Assembly (NCBI RefSeq): GCF_041379945.2
Contig: NZ_JBFTXJ020000003.1
Location: 248,001-312,000, forward strand
Origin: Aneurinibacillus sp. REN35
GTDB taxonomy: Bacteria > Bacillota > Bacilli > Aneurinibacillales > Aneurinibacillaceae
Direction of reading: 5' to 3'
DNA: 64,000 nt
Part shown: positions 50,747-59,564 of the stretch, one piece after another
Numbering within the stretch: the stretch's first letter is position 1
Layout: every line of letters starts with the position of its first letter
Position numbers and translations under genes: made by a program
Notes under the pieces: generated by a model
The model's input: only the letters and a program-made list of their open reading frames with translations
What the model was told of the DNA's origin: nothing
Databases searched by the model: none

Positions 50747-52194
50747 TTAAAGAATGGTTCGGGATTAATAAAAGTATTTTTCGCAAGCTTCTGCTTAGTT
50801 ATATGGTTACCGTACTACTCGGGCTTGGCGCACTTGGCCTCTCCATGTCGGTGTTGGCCAAGAACTACATATATGATGGAACAAAGGAAGAGCTGCTGCG
50901 CAAAGCGAAAAAGGTTAATTTAGCGATTCAAAACTTTTATCCCGTACAGGCCGACCAGACGACGGCGATGCTTGCGTTTCTTGACCAGACCTTTGATACG
51001 CGAATATGGGTATTCGATCAACAGGGCCGCATCATTTCCACGTCCACACAGGATGAAGTCTTCATCGGAAAGTCTGTCGCTAACTCGATCGTTAAAGAGG
51101 TTATGCTGGGGAAGGACGTCGTACAGGATCTGAAGTTTGAGGGACTTAGCAAGCCGATGATGTCTGTTGTTGTTCCGTGGGGGCAAAAAGACGAGGTGTT
51201 TGGTGGGATCGTTCTTCACGCTCCTGTAGAAGGAATTGAGGATACGGTCGGGAATATGCGGGAGATGATTGTCTGGGCGACATTGCTCGGTATTCTCCTG
51301 TCCACTGCGATGGTTTCGTATTTGTCTTGGACGATATCCCGCCCGCTGAAGCGCATTGATGAGGTCGCATTAGAGATTGAACGAGGGAATTATAAGCAGC
51401 GTGTTCTCGTAGAGTCTGTAGATGAAATCGGGGATTTGGCCCGCACGATTAATCGAATGGCGAGTACGCTTGATTATATTGAGGAAGAGCGAGTGGATTT
51501 TGAGAAGACACGCCAGGACTTTATCGCGAACGTCTCGCATGAGCTGCGCACACCGCTGACAGCGATGCAGGGCTTTCTTGAAGCCCTACAAGACGGCCTT
51601 GTTGTCGATGAAGTATCCAGACAAAAATATTATGATGTCATGTATAAAGAAACCATGCATATGAGCCGTCTTGTCAATGACCTCCTAGAATTGGTACGTT
51701 TGGAGAAGCATGAGGTTAATTTGGTTAAGCGGCCGATTGATATGGATTCATTCCTGCGCCGTATCGTCTTTATGTTTAAGGAGGAAGCTGCAAAGCGCGA
51801 CCTAGAGCTTAGCCTAGACATAACAGCACCGCTTCCAGCTATTATTGCTGATCCGCATCGGATCGAACAAATTTTCATTAACCTTGTTGGCAATGCTCTA
51901 AAATTTACCGAGCGTGGGAGCATTACGCTGAGAGCGCGTGAGAGGGAAGGTGGCATCGAAGCAGCCGTTGTTGACACGGGTGTCGGGATTTCAGAGCATG
52001 ATCTTGAACATATTTGGGATCGGTTCTTTAAAGTGGATCGTGTTCGTTCTCGCAAGGAAACAGGCACAGGATTAGGTCTTGCCATTGTTAAGGAATTGGT
52101 TACCCTTCACCAAGGTACGATTACTGTAAAGAGTAAAATAGGCGAGGGTACAGCCTTTATTATATGGCTTCCAGGTGAGAAGGAGCATGAATAA
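50734..52194 (+). CDS. Sensor histidine kinase
   Basis: Membrane kinase of 486 residues. Two helices (about 17-40 and 170-195) flank an extracytoplasmic sensor of about 125 residues. HAMP follows (LKRIDEVALEIERGNYKQRV), then HisKA with the phosphorylated His in FIANVSHELRTPLTAM, and the ATPase domain with N-box GNALKFTE, DTGVGISE and GTGLGLAIV. It starts at GTG within the response regulator gene. It lacks the PAS domain seen in ResE. The signal is unknown; the simple sensor suggests an envelope cue. Confidence 0.9.
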   Translation: MLRLVKEWFGINKSIFRKLLLSYMVTVLLGLGALGLSMSVLAKNYIYDGTKEELLRKAKKVNLAIQNFYPVQADQTTAMLAFLDQTFDTRIWVFDQQGRIISTSTQDEVFIGKSVANSIVKEVMLGKDVVQDLKFEGLSKPMMSVVVPWGQKDEVFGGIVLHAPVEGIEDTVGNMREMIVWATLLGILLSTAMVSYLSWTISRPLKRIDEVALEIERGNYKQRVLVESVDEIGDLARTINRMASTLDYIEEERVDFEKTRQDFIANVSHELRTPLTAMQGFLEALQDGLVVDEVSRQKYYDVMYKETMHMSRLVNDLLELVRLEKHEVNLVKRPIDMDSFLRRIVFMFKEEAAKRDLELSLDITAPLPAIIADPHRIEQIFINLVGNALKFTERGSITLRAREREGGIEAAVVDTGVGISEHDLEHIWDRFFKVDRVRSRKETGTGLGLAIVKELVTLHQGTITVKSKIGEGTAFIIWLPGEKEHE

Positions 52195-52219
52195 GCAAGA
52201 GAAGTGGCAAGGAGTCGCT

Positions 52220-52250
52220 AGGGATGGATAGATATCCATCCCTATTTTTT
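52220..52250 (+). terminator. Terminator of the two-component operon
   Basis: AGGGATGGAT-AG-ATATCCATCCCT, then ATTTTTT. Confidence 0.85.
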
Positions 52251-52327
52251 GCATGCGATTTACTTGTATACAAGATACTTGAGGTATGGTATATTCTGAA
52301 TAGAAAGAATAAAAGGGGGGCGTGGTG

Positions 52328-52747
52328 ATGTTTGAGGATTGTATGGTATTTTTGCTTAGCAAAGCACAGCAGCGTGTCTATCAGATGGGCAAGGCGGAAT
52401 TGCAGCCATACGGAATCACGCCGGTGCAATACGCACTATTGCGTTTGCTCTGGGAGAAGGATGGGCAGTCGGGTGCGGAGCTAGGTGAAGGCTTGCGGCT
52501 TGACTCGGCCACGATGACCGGACTTCTTGATCGGTTGGCGCATCATGAACTAATAAAGCGACATCCTGATCCAAAAGACCGAAGAGTGAACCGAATTTAC
52601 CTGACAGAACAGGGATGGGCTTTGGAGCGGCCGCTTACAGAAATTATGGACAGTCTAAACGCTACGATTGTAGATGATTTTACAGACGAAGAGATTCGCT
52701 TATTTAAACATATGTTGAACCGCCTTGGTTCACGCGAGAAAAATTGA
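52328..52747 (+). CDS. MarR-family transcriptional regulator
   Basis: Winged-helix regulator of about 139 residues. VQYALLRLLWEKDGQSGAELGEGLRLDSATMTGLLDRLAHHELIKR is the MarR DNA-binding core, and DPKDRRVNRIYLTEQG is the conserved wing. Such proteins usually repress an operon and release on binding aromatic or lipophilic ligands. ATG 52328 follows GGGGGGC. A PaaI-type thioesterase gene follows after 20 bases, pointing to acyl-CoA metabolism. Confidence 0.88.
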   Translation: MFEDCMVFLLSKAQQRVYQMGKAELQPYGITPVQYALLRLLWEKDGQSGAELGEGLRLDSATMTGLLDRLAHHELIKRHPDPKDRRVNRIYLTEQGWALERPLTEIMDSLNATIVDDFTDEEIRLFKHMLNRLGSREKN

Positions 52748-52766
52748 GGGAAAGAGGGAAGATACA

Positions 52767-53159
52767 ATGCAGCTTAAAGATATTAACGATACGCTCGTTG
52801 GAACGCTTGGCATTGAGCTAGGTGAGATGACACCGGAGAGAGTCACGGCTACAATGCCGGTAAACGCCAAGACGCATCAGCCGTTCGGTCTGCTTCATGG
52901 AGGAGCTTCGGTTGTATTGGCGGAGACCGTTGCAAGCATGGGTACGTGGAATCTGATTGACCAAGAGACGGAGATGGCGGTTGGGCTTGAGATTAATGCC
53001 AATCATATTCGCGGGAAGCGGGATGGGATCGTTACAGCGGTAGCCACTCCACTGCATAAGGGACGGACCACCATGGTATGGGATATTAAAATTATGGATG
53101 AAGAAGAAAAGCTGATCTGTATCTCGCGCTGCACAGTAGCCGTCGTAAAGAAAAAGTAG
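52767..53159 (+). CDS. PaaI-type acyl-CoA thioesterase
   Basis: Hotdog-fold thioesterase of 130 residues. FGLLHGGASVVLAETVASMGTWN is the PaaI/YdiI pattern with the HGG motif and the catalytic Glu or Asp in the helix. Related enzymes hydrolyse aryl-CoA thioesters, including 1,4-dihydroxy-2-naphthoyl-CoA in menaquinone synthesis; assignment as MenI is not secure. I choose ATG 52767 with AGAGGGA upstream. Apparently co-transcribed with the MarR gene. Confidence 0.87.
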   Translation: MQLKDINDTLVGTLGIELGEMTPERVTATMPVNAKTHQPFGLLHGGASVVLAETVASMGTWNLIDQETEMAVGLEINANHIRGKRDGIVTAVATPLHKGRTTMVWDIKIMDEEEKLICISRCTVAVVKKK

Positions 53160-53161
53160 AG

Positions 53162-53191
53162 AAAAACCCCCGTAACTTGGGGGTTTTTTAG
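53162..53191. terminator. Bidirectional terminator
   Basis: AAAAACCCCC-GTAACTT-GGGGGTTTTTT, serving the thioesterase and the convergent lipoprotein gene. Confidence 0.9.
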
Positions 53192-53195
53192 TGTG

Positions 53196-53855
53196 CTATT
53201 TTTCTTCGATGGTAACGGTTTTAATGAAGACCTTCTCAACAGGGGAGCTGAATTCGCCCGTAGGATTTTGGGCCACCGGTGTGCTAGAGATGGCCTTTAC
53301 CGTATCCATGCCTTCGCTGATTTTCCCGAAGATGGTATAGTTTGGCTGTGAGTTTAGCCCTTCTACTCCTTTTCCGTTTCCGATAAAGAATTGGCTGCCG
53401 TTCGTGTTTGCACCAGAATTGGCCATTGCCACAATGCCTTCTTCGTATTTGTGTGTGGAAGGCAGCTCATCCTCGAATCGGTAGCCAGGGCCGCCTGTAC
53501 CGTTGCCAAGTGGATCACCTGTTTGAATCATGAAATCGCGTATAATCCGGTGAAAGATCACATTATCATAAAACTTTTCCTTGGCAAGAAAAACGAAGTT
53601 ATTAACGGTCTTTGGCGCATCCTTGGCGAAGAGTTCAATCGAAAATGAGCCTTTATTCGTTTCCACATGGGCGATATACGTCTTATTTGGATCAATCTGC
53701 ATCGCCGGGGGCTGATCCCACTGTTTGCCCTGCTTTTGCGTCTGTTCTTGAGTGGGCGCGCTTTGTTGTCCTTTATCCTGAGCAGGGGCGCAGGCGGTAG
53801 CTGCTAGCGAAGCCGTAAGCGCCATTGTAAGCAATATAAGAGATTTCTTTTTCAT
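53196..53855 (-). CDS. Lipoprotein peptidyl-prolyl isomerase, cyclophilin type
   Basis: Extracytoplasmic cyclophilin of 219 residues. The signal peptide ends in a lipobox (LAATAC, Cys22), then a Gln/Ala-rich linker of about 30 residues. The catalytic domain has NVIFHRIIRDFMIQTGDP, GSQFFIGNGKG and YTIFGKISEGMDTV. It would assist folding of secreted proteins at the outer face of the membrane. It complements the cytosolic cyclophilin at 23610. Confidence 0.92.
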   Translation of the reverse strand: MKKKSLILLTMALTASLAATACAPAQDKGQQSAPTQEQTQKQGKQWDQPPAMQIDPNKTYIAHVETNKGSFSIELFAKDAPKTVNNFVFLAKEKFYDNVIFHRIIRDFMIQTGDPLGNGTGGPGYRFEDELPSTHKYEEGIVAMANSGANTNGSQFFIGNGKGVEGLNSQPNYTIFGKISEGMDTVKAISSTPVAQNPTGEFSSPVEKVFIKTVTIEEK

Positions 53856-53892
53856 TCTGTTTTCCCTCTATCTTTCTATGAAGTCATAGAAT

Positions 53893-54615
53893 TTATTTTT
53901 GCAGGTGCTGCGGCACGATCGGGCGCATGATCAACTGGTTCATAATCACATGCTCTGGTGCGGCGATCATCTGATAGGCCATATAAGCGACTTCTTCTGG
54001 ACGCAGCGCATAGTCCTTCGGATCGCTTTGACCAAAGTGCGTTTGCACAGAGCCCGGGCAGATAACTGATACTTTCACATTGTGCGGTTTTAGTTCCTGT
54101 GTCAATACGTCGTTGAATGCCATCAGGCCGAATTTCGATGCGCAGTATCCGCCTCCGCCTGTGAAGGTCACTGTTCCTGCCACGCTGGATATGTTGACAA
54201 TATGGCCGGCCTGCCGCTCAATCATATGTGGTACGGCATACTTTGTGCAGAGGAACACGCCTTTAAGGTTCACATTCATCATCTCATCCCACTGAGATTC
54301 CGACAGCTCATGAATGGGCGCAAAGTGACCTAGTCCGGCATTATTAATCAGCGCATCAAGTTTTCCCTCCGTATGTGCGATATGCTTGATCATCTCTTCA
54401 ACTGCCTGCCGATCGGTCACATCACACGGCGTAGGGATAACGCGCCCTTCTAGGTTCGCTGCTTCTTGTGCGATGTCCTGCAGCAGCGACTCGCTTCGAG
54501 CAATTGCGTATACGGTGGCGCCTTTTTCAGCGAAAAGCAAGCTCATCGCTCGTCCGATTCCCTTGCTTGCACCTGTTACAAGTATGACCTTCGTATGTAA
54601 GGATTGTAGTTCCAT
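53893..54615 (-). CDS. Short-chain dehydrogenase/reductase
   Basis: SDR oxidoreductase of 240 residues. The NAD(P) fold TGASKGIGRA lies near residue 15, INNAGLGHF near residue 90, the catalytic serine in VNISSVAG, and the YCASK motif (Tyr and Lys) near residue 157. It resembles 3-oxoacyl-ACP reductase-like SDRs such as YqjQ, but the substrate is unknown. AAGGAGGC is its ribosome site. Probably a single-gene unit. Confidence 0.88.
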   Translation of the reverse strand: MELQSLHTKVILVTGASKGIGRAMSLLFAEKGATVYAIARSESLLQDIAQEAANLEGRVIPTPCDVTDRQAVEEMIKHIAHTEGKLDALINNAGLGHFAPIHELSESQWDEMMNVNLKGVFLCTKYAVPHMIERQAGHIVNISSVAGTVTFTGGGGYCASKFGLMAFNDVLTQELKPHNVKVSVICPGSVQTHFGQSDPKDYALRPEEVAYMAYQMIAAPEHVIMNQLIMRPIVPQHLQK

Positions 54616-54774
54616 TGTTTTTGCCTCCTTTTTTTTATTTTAACATATTTTTAAGGTTGCTAAATTTGCGGAAAAAGGCGATTATTTCACCAAAAGTATG
54701 TTAAAATGTTCGTGTTGAGTTCGAAAACTACGATAGAATATTGGATATCAGTCAGAGGAGTTGGAGGAGAGAAG

Positions 54775-55902
54775 ATGTTTCGCACAATCTTATTTGATGT
54801 AGACGGAGTTTTATTAAGCGAGGAGCGGTATTTTGACGCTTCGGCACTGACCGTATGGGAGATGCTGTACAGCCAAAATTACGTTGGCTTATCAGGTGAT
54901 ACATTCGAGCCGGCACCGGCGGAGAATACGATTCGCCGCGTTCGTGCAGAAGTATTCCACGATGATGCTGTATTGAATTTTGTTAAAACAAGAGGAATTA
55001 ACGCCAACTGGGATATGGTGTATCTGACATTCTCTTATCAGGTTGTTCGCCTGCTTGCGGCGCTTCATAAAACAAAGCCGGAAGAAGTGGAGCAGATTCT
55101 TACCTCACAAATCAACCGGGAAGCGATTGCCAAGATTCGTGAACTTGCGCAAGGAGCGGATTTTGCAGTCGATTATGCTGCATTCGTAGCCGATTTTGAA
55201 AAAAGCACGGCAGAGAAGCAAGCGCTGCTTCTGTATCTTAATGATATTGTGCGCGAGAAAACGGGCATTGAAACAGATATTTTCTCCCGGAACAGTGAAT
55301 TGTGGGATCTGTGTCAGGAAACGTTCCAGGAGTGGTACTTAGGCGATAGCCTGGTGGCTGAATCAATTGGTCGTCCTGCGTATCAGCAAGGGAAGAAAGG
55401 GTTTCTAGATGATGAGATTCCGATTGTAGAGCCTGCCAAAATGGCGGAAGTATTGGCTGAGTTGAAAAAACGTGGCTATGTGCTTGGAATTGGAACCGGT
55501 CGCCCGCGTATTGAAACAGTAGAGCCGCTTAAAGCAATGGGCTTGCTTCAATACTTTGATCCGAACCGTGTTGTATCTGCAAGCGATGTGCTTGAAGCAG
55601 AGAAGCGATATCCAGATCGTGCGCCGCTTGCTAAGCCGCAGCCGTACTGCTATATCAAAGGGATGCTTGGCATGGATTCTCATGATGATGCTTGCTTTGG
55701 CTTGGCCCTTCCGATCGAGAATGGAGAAGAGATTCTGGTGGTGGGTGACTCGGTAGCCGACTACATGGCCGCCCGCAGCATCGGCTGCAAATTTGCCGCT
55801 ACTCTGACAGGATTGACAGGTCAGGAAGCGCGTGCTAAGTTCGAAGAATTGAAAGCCGATTACATTCTTGATGATATGACAAACATTTTAGGGATTTTGT
55901 AA
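54775..55902 (+). CDS. HAD-superfamily hydrolase
   Basis: Haloacid-dehalogenase-like phosphatase of 375 residues. Motif I is the start FRTILFDVDGVLL with nucleophile Asp9. A large helical cap (about residues 20-220) follows; motif II/III appears in LGIGTGRPRIE, and motif IV in ILVVGDSVADYMAARSIG. It is longer than most HAD phosphatases because of the cap. I choose ATG 54775, seven bases after TTGGAGGAGA; an upstream ATG at 54706 lacks a ribosome site. Substrate unknown. Confidence 0.87.
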   Translation: MFRTILFDVDGVLLSEERYFDASALTVWEMLYSQNYVGLSGDTFEPAPAENTIRRVRAEVFHDDAVLNFVKTRGINANWDMVYLTFSYQVVRLLAALHKTKPEEVEQILTSQINREAIAKIRELAQGADFAVDYAAFVADFEKSTAEKQALLLYLNDIVREKTGIETDIFSRNSELWDLCQETFQEWYLGDSLVAESIGRPAYQQGKKGFLDDEIPIVEPAKMAEVLAELKKRGYVLGIGTGRPRIETVEPLKAMGLLQYFDPNRVVSASDVLEAEKRYPDRAPLAKPQPYCYIKGMLGMDSHDDACFGLALPIENGEEILVVGDSVADYMAARSIGCKFAATLTGLTGQEARAKFEELKADYILDDMTNILGIL

Positions 55903-55911
55903 ATCATAGTG

Positions 55912-55952
55912 CCGGTGTATGGGTCTGTAAAGACTTGTACACCGGTTTTTTA
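55912..55952 (+). terminator. Terminator after the HAD gene
   Basis: CCGGTGTA...TACACCGG then TTTTTT. Confidence 0.85.
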
Positions 55953-56047
55953 CTCTTCAGAATAACGTTTTGTGCTGACCTGAATATTCTATAGGTAAAA
56001 GCACAGCCCAGCATGGTAAGCGGCTAGTGAACTTTTGAGGTGAGCAG

Positions 56048-56338
56048 ATGGGAGATAATAATACCACACAGGACTTGGGACTTGTAGGAGCGTGGTTAAC
56101 TGTTGTCGCTGATCTGATAACGGCACTGGCAGCAACACAAGCAGTTGTTCAACCGGAGCCAACCAGTGCCGCAAATGATGAGGTGCAGCAAAAGCTAGCG
56201 GATATGCAGAAGCAGATGGATGCACAGAAAAAACAACTGCAAAAACAATTGCAAAAGCAGCAGATTCAAATGCAATTATGGCAATTGCAGCACCAAGTAC
56301 AACAAGTGGAGCAGCAGCTTCACCGAAAACGCGAATAA
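56048..56338 (+). CDS. Small coiled-coil hypothetical protein
   Basis: Protein of 96 residues that I do not recognise. Residues 10-33 (LGLVGAWLTVVADLITALAATQAV) form a hydrophobic helix that might insert in a membrane. Residues 45-93 are very rich in Gln, Lys and Leu with heptad-like spacing (KQMDAQKKQLQKQLQKQQIQ), a clear coiled coil. GAGGTGAG precedes ATG. The second small gene begins 33 bases later and has a similar helix-plus-coil layout, so they may act together. Confidence 0.65.
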   Translation: MGDNNTTQDLGLVGAWLTVVADLITALAATQAVVQPEPTSAANDEVQQKLADMQKQMDAQKKQLQKQLQKQQIQMQLWQLQHQVQQVEQQLHRKRE

Positions 56339-56371
56339 GTTTGGCATGAATGATTTGCAGAGGAGAACGAC

Positions 56372-56653
56372 ATGTCTTTTTTTGATGATGAAGCGGAGGT
56401 CATTATCCTGTGGATTATTGCCGTTATTTTTTTGATTTTTGCTATTGTCCAAACGACAAAGGTTGGAGAGGAACAAAACAAAAAGAAACAGGATGTATGT
56501 TCACCGCTTTCAACATTGCAGCAGTTGTTCACGCAAAATTGCAATCAAAAGCAAGAGGATGACGAGCAATTTTCACAAATTCAATCTCAACTGAAATCCT
56601 TGGAGGACAGTCTGGCTGCCATTAGCAAAGAAATCGCCCAAAACAAAAAATGA
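56372..56653 (+). CDS. Small membrane protein with coiled-coil tail
   Basis: Protein of 93 residues, not recognised. An acidic start (MSFFDDEAEV) is followed by one strong membrane helix (IILWIIAVIFLIFAIVQTT). A Gln-rich coil follows (QKQEDDEQFSQIQSQLKSLE and SLAAISKEIAQNKK). Two cysteines (CSPL and NCNQ) lie between. Likely anchored with the coil in the cytoplasm or, in spores, at a membrane face. CAGAGGAGAACG precedes ATG. Probably co-transcribed with the preceding small gene. Confidence 0.68.
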   Translation: MSFFDDEAEVIILWIIAVIFLIFAIVQTTKVGEEQNKKKQDVCSPLSTLQQLFTQNCNQKQEDDEQFSQIQSQLKSLEDSLAAISKEIAQNKK

Positions 56654-56762
56654 GAAACCTGAAATGTAGGCAGGATGCTATGTTTTGGGTTTCTTATTTC
56701 GTTGGCAGGTGCAAATTGGGTATACTATACATAATAGAAAAAATGATAGAAGGAGATATGGG

Positions 56763-57245
56763 ATGAGCGTATATACATATGAAGCAAAAACGATTCAAGG
56801 CGAAGATAAGCAGCTTTCGGATTATACTGGCAGCATCCTATTGATCGTAAATACGGCAAGTAAGTGTGGATTTACGCCTCAATATAAGGATCTGCAAGCA
56901 TTATATGATACATATCACGATCAGGGCTTTGTGGTGCTGGGCTTTCCAAGCAATCAATTTATGGGGCAAGAGCCGGGTACAGAGCAGGAAATCGAGCAGT
57001 TCTGTCAGGTTAATTATGGAGTTACCTTTCCGATGTTTGCAAAAATTGATGTGAAAGGCTCACATGCGCATCCACTATTCCAATACTTGACCAAAAGTGC
57101 TCCAGGCATTCTCTCTAAAGAGGTGAAGTGGAACTTTACAAAGTTTCTCGTAAACCGGCAGGGGGAAGTGGTAAAGAGGTATGCGCCGACGACCAATCCG
57201 AAAAGCATCGAGTCGGATATTGAGCGGCTGTTAGCTGAATCGTAA
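56763..57245 (+). CDS. Glutathione peroxidase family protein
   Basis: Thiol peroxidase of 160 residues (BsaA/Gpx type) reducing peroxides, in Firmicutes usually with thioredoxin. The peroxidatic cysteine is in NTASKCGFTPQY (Cys35), with Gln in FPSNQFMGQEPG and Trp in VKWNFTKFLV completing the tetrad. ATG 56763 follows AAGGAGAT; a longer in-frame reading to 56685 has no start signal and crosses the likely promoter. A single-gene unit with a strong terminator. Confidence 0.92.
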   Translation: MSVYTYEAKTIQGEDKQLSDYTGSILLIVNTASKCGFTPQYKDLQALYDTYHDQGFVVLGFPSNQFMGQEPGTEQEIEQFCQVNYGVTFPMFAKIDVKGSHAHPLFQYLTKSAPGILSKEVKWNFTKFLVNRQGEVVKRYAPTTNPKSIESDIERLLAES

Positions 57246-57269
57246 GCGGTAAAGCCGTATGTATAGGGA

Positions 57270-57307
57270 AGAGCGCCGGGCGTTGAAAATAGCCCGGCGC
57301 TTTTTTT
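57270..57307. terminator. Terminator between gpx and serA (convergent)
   Basis: AGCGCCGGGC-N10-GCCCGGCGCT then TTTTTTT. Confidence 0.9.
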
Positions 57308-57323
57308 GGGTGATGATTTGATA

Positions 57324-58907
57324 CTACAGTTCGAGCTGTGTTACGCTCTTAATTTCGTTTAGCTCACCTAGCGTATCTAGCACATCCGGGCTGACTTCTT
57401 TATCAACAGTCAGCAGCATGATCGCCTGACCGCCCATATCTCGGCGTCCCACCTGCATCGTGCCGATGTTGACATCATTGTTGCCAAGCAGCGTACCTAC
57501 GCGGCCGATGGCACCCGGACGGTCATTGTGGTGTACGAGGAGCAGATGCCCCTGCGGCACAAGGTCAATCGTATAGCCATCGATTTTGACAATGCGCGGG
57601 CCGTAGCCGTTGAGCAGTGTACCAGCAACGGTACGTTCTTCCTGGTTTGTTTTTAAGGTAACTGTAATTAGATTATTGAAGCCGCCGCCATATGTGGAGG
57701 TCTGCTCTGTTACGTGAATCTCACGGTTCTTGGCAAGAATCGGTGCATTAACATAATTAGCTGCCGCACCAAGATGGTAAGCCAGTATGCCTTTTAGCGT
57801 CGTACGGGTCAGCGCTGCTGTATCCATATCATTTAACTCTCCGGAATACGTAACGACCACTTCTTTTAAACCGCCTACCGCGATTTGGGCGATGAAGGAG
57901 CCGAGCTTTTCGTTGAGTTCGAAATACGGTTTTACTTTTTCCATCACATGCGCTGGAATGGACGGAAGGTTCACTGCATTTTTGAAAGGTTCGTCATGCA
58001 GAATGTGCAGAATCTCCTCGGATACGTCAATCGCTACATTTTCTTGTGCTTCTACGGTAGATGCACCAAGGTGAGGGGTTACGATCACCTGCGGTAATTT
58101 CAATAATGGATTGTCTAATGGTGGCTCCTGTTCGAATACGTCGAGCGCTGCACCGGCGACTTTTCCGCTTACAATGGCTTCATATAATGCTTTTTCATTA
58201 ATAATACCGCCACGTGCACAGTTAACGACACGTACGCCGTCTTTCATCTTTTCGAACTCTTTTGTGTTGATGATATATTTTGTATCTTTTGTCAACGGAG
58301 TATGCACAGTGATGAAGTCTGCTTGTTTGACGACATCTTCAAGTGTGCCGAATTTTACACCGAGCTTATCGGCGCGTTCTTGTGTTAAGAACGGGTCATA
58401 AGCAACAACAGTCATATTGAATGCTTTGGCGCGTTTGGCTACTTCTGCCCCGATACGGCCTAAGCCGACAACACCAAGAACTTTATTGTTCAGCTCAACC
58501 CCTGTGAAGGATTTACGATCCCACTCACCATCCATAAGCTTCTTGTATGCTGGTGGAATGCGGCGAGCAAGTGCCATAATCATTGCAAAAGAGTGTTCAG
58601 CAGTAGAGATTGTATTTCCGTCAGGTGCGTTAATGACGACAACCCCGGCATTTGTGGCGGCTGTCAGATCGATGTTATCGACGCCGACACCAGCGCGTCC
58701 GATTGCTTTTAACTTTGTGCCTGCTTCAATGATCGCCGGTGTTACTTTTGTCTGGCTGCGTACGAGCAGCGCATCGTATTCTCCGATGATGTCAATTAAT
58801 TCCGCTTCAGAGAGACCGGTTTTGCGGTCTACCTGTACATCGTCTGCATCGAGTAATTTTTGGATACCGAATTCACTTAATGGATCACTGACTAAAACTT
58901 TAAACAT
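57324..58907 (-). CDS. serA: D-3-phosphoglycerate dehydrogenase
   Basis: First enzyme of serine synthesis, 527 residues, oxidising 3-phosphoglycerate with NAD. Domains in order: substrate and NAD-binding (GVVGLGRIGAEVAKRAKAFN, residues 1-310, with the catalytic Arg/Glu/His triad including HLGASTVEAQEN), an intervening ASB domain (320-450), and a C-terminal ACT domain (455-527) for serine feedback. I choose the ATG at 58907 (MFKVLVSDPLSEFG), behind GGAGGTG. Its expression is set by the serine T-box upstream. Confidence 0.96.
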   Translation of the reverse strand: MFKVLVSDPLSEFGIQKLLDADDVQVDRKTGLSEAELIDIIGEYDALLVRSQTKVTPAIIEAGTKLKAIGRAGVGVDNIDLTAATNAGVVVINAPDGNTISTAEHSFAMIMALARRIPPAYKKLMDGEWDRKSFTGVELNNKVLGVVGLGRIGAEVAKRAKAFNMTVVAYDPFLTQERADKLGVKFGTLEDVVKQADFITVHTPLTKDTKYIINTKEFEKMKDGVRVVNCARGGIINEKALYEAIVSGKVAGAALDVFEQEPPLDNPLLKLPQVIVTPHLGASTVEAQENVAIDVSEEILHILHDEPFKNAVNLPSIPAHVMEKVKPYFELNEKLGSFIAQIAVGGLKEVVVTYSGELNDMDTAALTRTTLKGILAYHLGAAANYVNAPILAKNREIHVTEQTSTYGGGFNNLITVTLKTNQEERTVAGTLLNGYGPRIVKIDGYTIDLVPQGHLLLVHHNDRPGAIGRVGTLLGNNDVNIGTMQVGRRDMGGQAIMLLTVDKEVSPDVLDTLGELNEIKSVTQLEL

Positions 58908-58965
58908 AAAATCTACACCTCCGCGGCGCATGGCGCCTTTTCCCCTAGAAAGTTATTTTTGGTAA

Positions 58966-59024
58966 ATAAAAAAGCCTCTCGTGCTCACTGCAGTAAAATC
59001 TCTTGCAGTGAGGGACGAAAGGCT
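58966..59024 (-). terminator. T-box terminator of serA
   Basis: On the minus strand AGCCTTTCGTCCCTCACTGC pairs with GCAGTGAGCACGAGAGGCT; TTTTTT follows. Confidence 0.9.
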
Positions 59025-59275
59025 TGATTTCGCGGTACCACCCTCATTTGCTGCCATCTCGCAATAGCAGCCTCAATCGGTTCTTCACTAAAAGAACCGT
59101 AGCCCGTAACGGGGCTTCCGTGCAGACCTACTTCGTAAAGGTTCAGTCTACCAGCTCAGGAGCGCTCAAACGACAGGGGATTCACCGGTTCACAGCAACC
59201 ACCGGCTCTCTGGAGAATCACGTCCGCAGTTTCTCTCCGTCTTCGCTGTTTTGGATATTGTTTGTTGTCTGATAA
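58966..59275 (-). ncRNA. T-box leader, probably serine-specific
   Basis: The 14-base T-box sequence (AGGGTGGTACCGCG, minus strand 59044-59031) and the stem-I end CTCCTGAGC are present, followed by the terminator. The stretch before CTCCTGAGC reads GTTTGAGCG, making AGC (59166-59164) the likely specifier, a serine codon. UCG, a few bases upstream, is also serine. Uncharged tRNA-Ser would therefore turn on serA. Confidence 0.93.
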
Positions 59276-59276
59276 T

Positions 59277-59305
59277 AATCTACCATATTAAAAAAGGTGA
59301 GTCAA
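59277..59305 (-). promoter_or_regulatory. Promoter of the T-box/serA transcript
   Basis: Minus strand TTGACT (59305-59300), 17 bases, TAGATT (59282-59277), with TGG forming an extended -10. The interval 59306-59564 is A/T-rich and I see nothing else in it. Confidence 0.65.
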
Positions 59306-59564
59306 GCGTTTTAGAGCTAAAAACTTAACATTTTTTTATATATAATTAATAATGTTCGTGTTTAGCTAAAATCTTTATTTTTATTCTATCAAGTTGACGT
59401 ACGGATGTAAAGCTGTTTTATTGCTGAATATCGTTAAAAAATTATGAAAGTACATAACAGGATCACAAATACACTTCCTCAAAACGATACGAAATGATAC
59501 GATGCACATAATAAAAGAAAAGCATAGTATATGCCAAATAGAGAGGATTGAAGGGGGCGAGGGA

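Noticed and set aside
50033-52194. Second ResDE or PhoPR assignment for the two-component pair
   Set aside because: ResDE is already fixed by position next to resABC, and sequence alone does not separate this pair from PhoP-like relatives.
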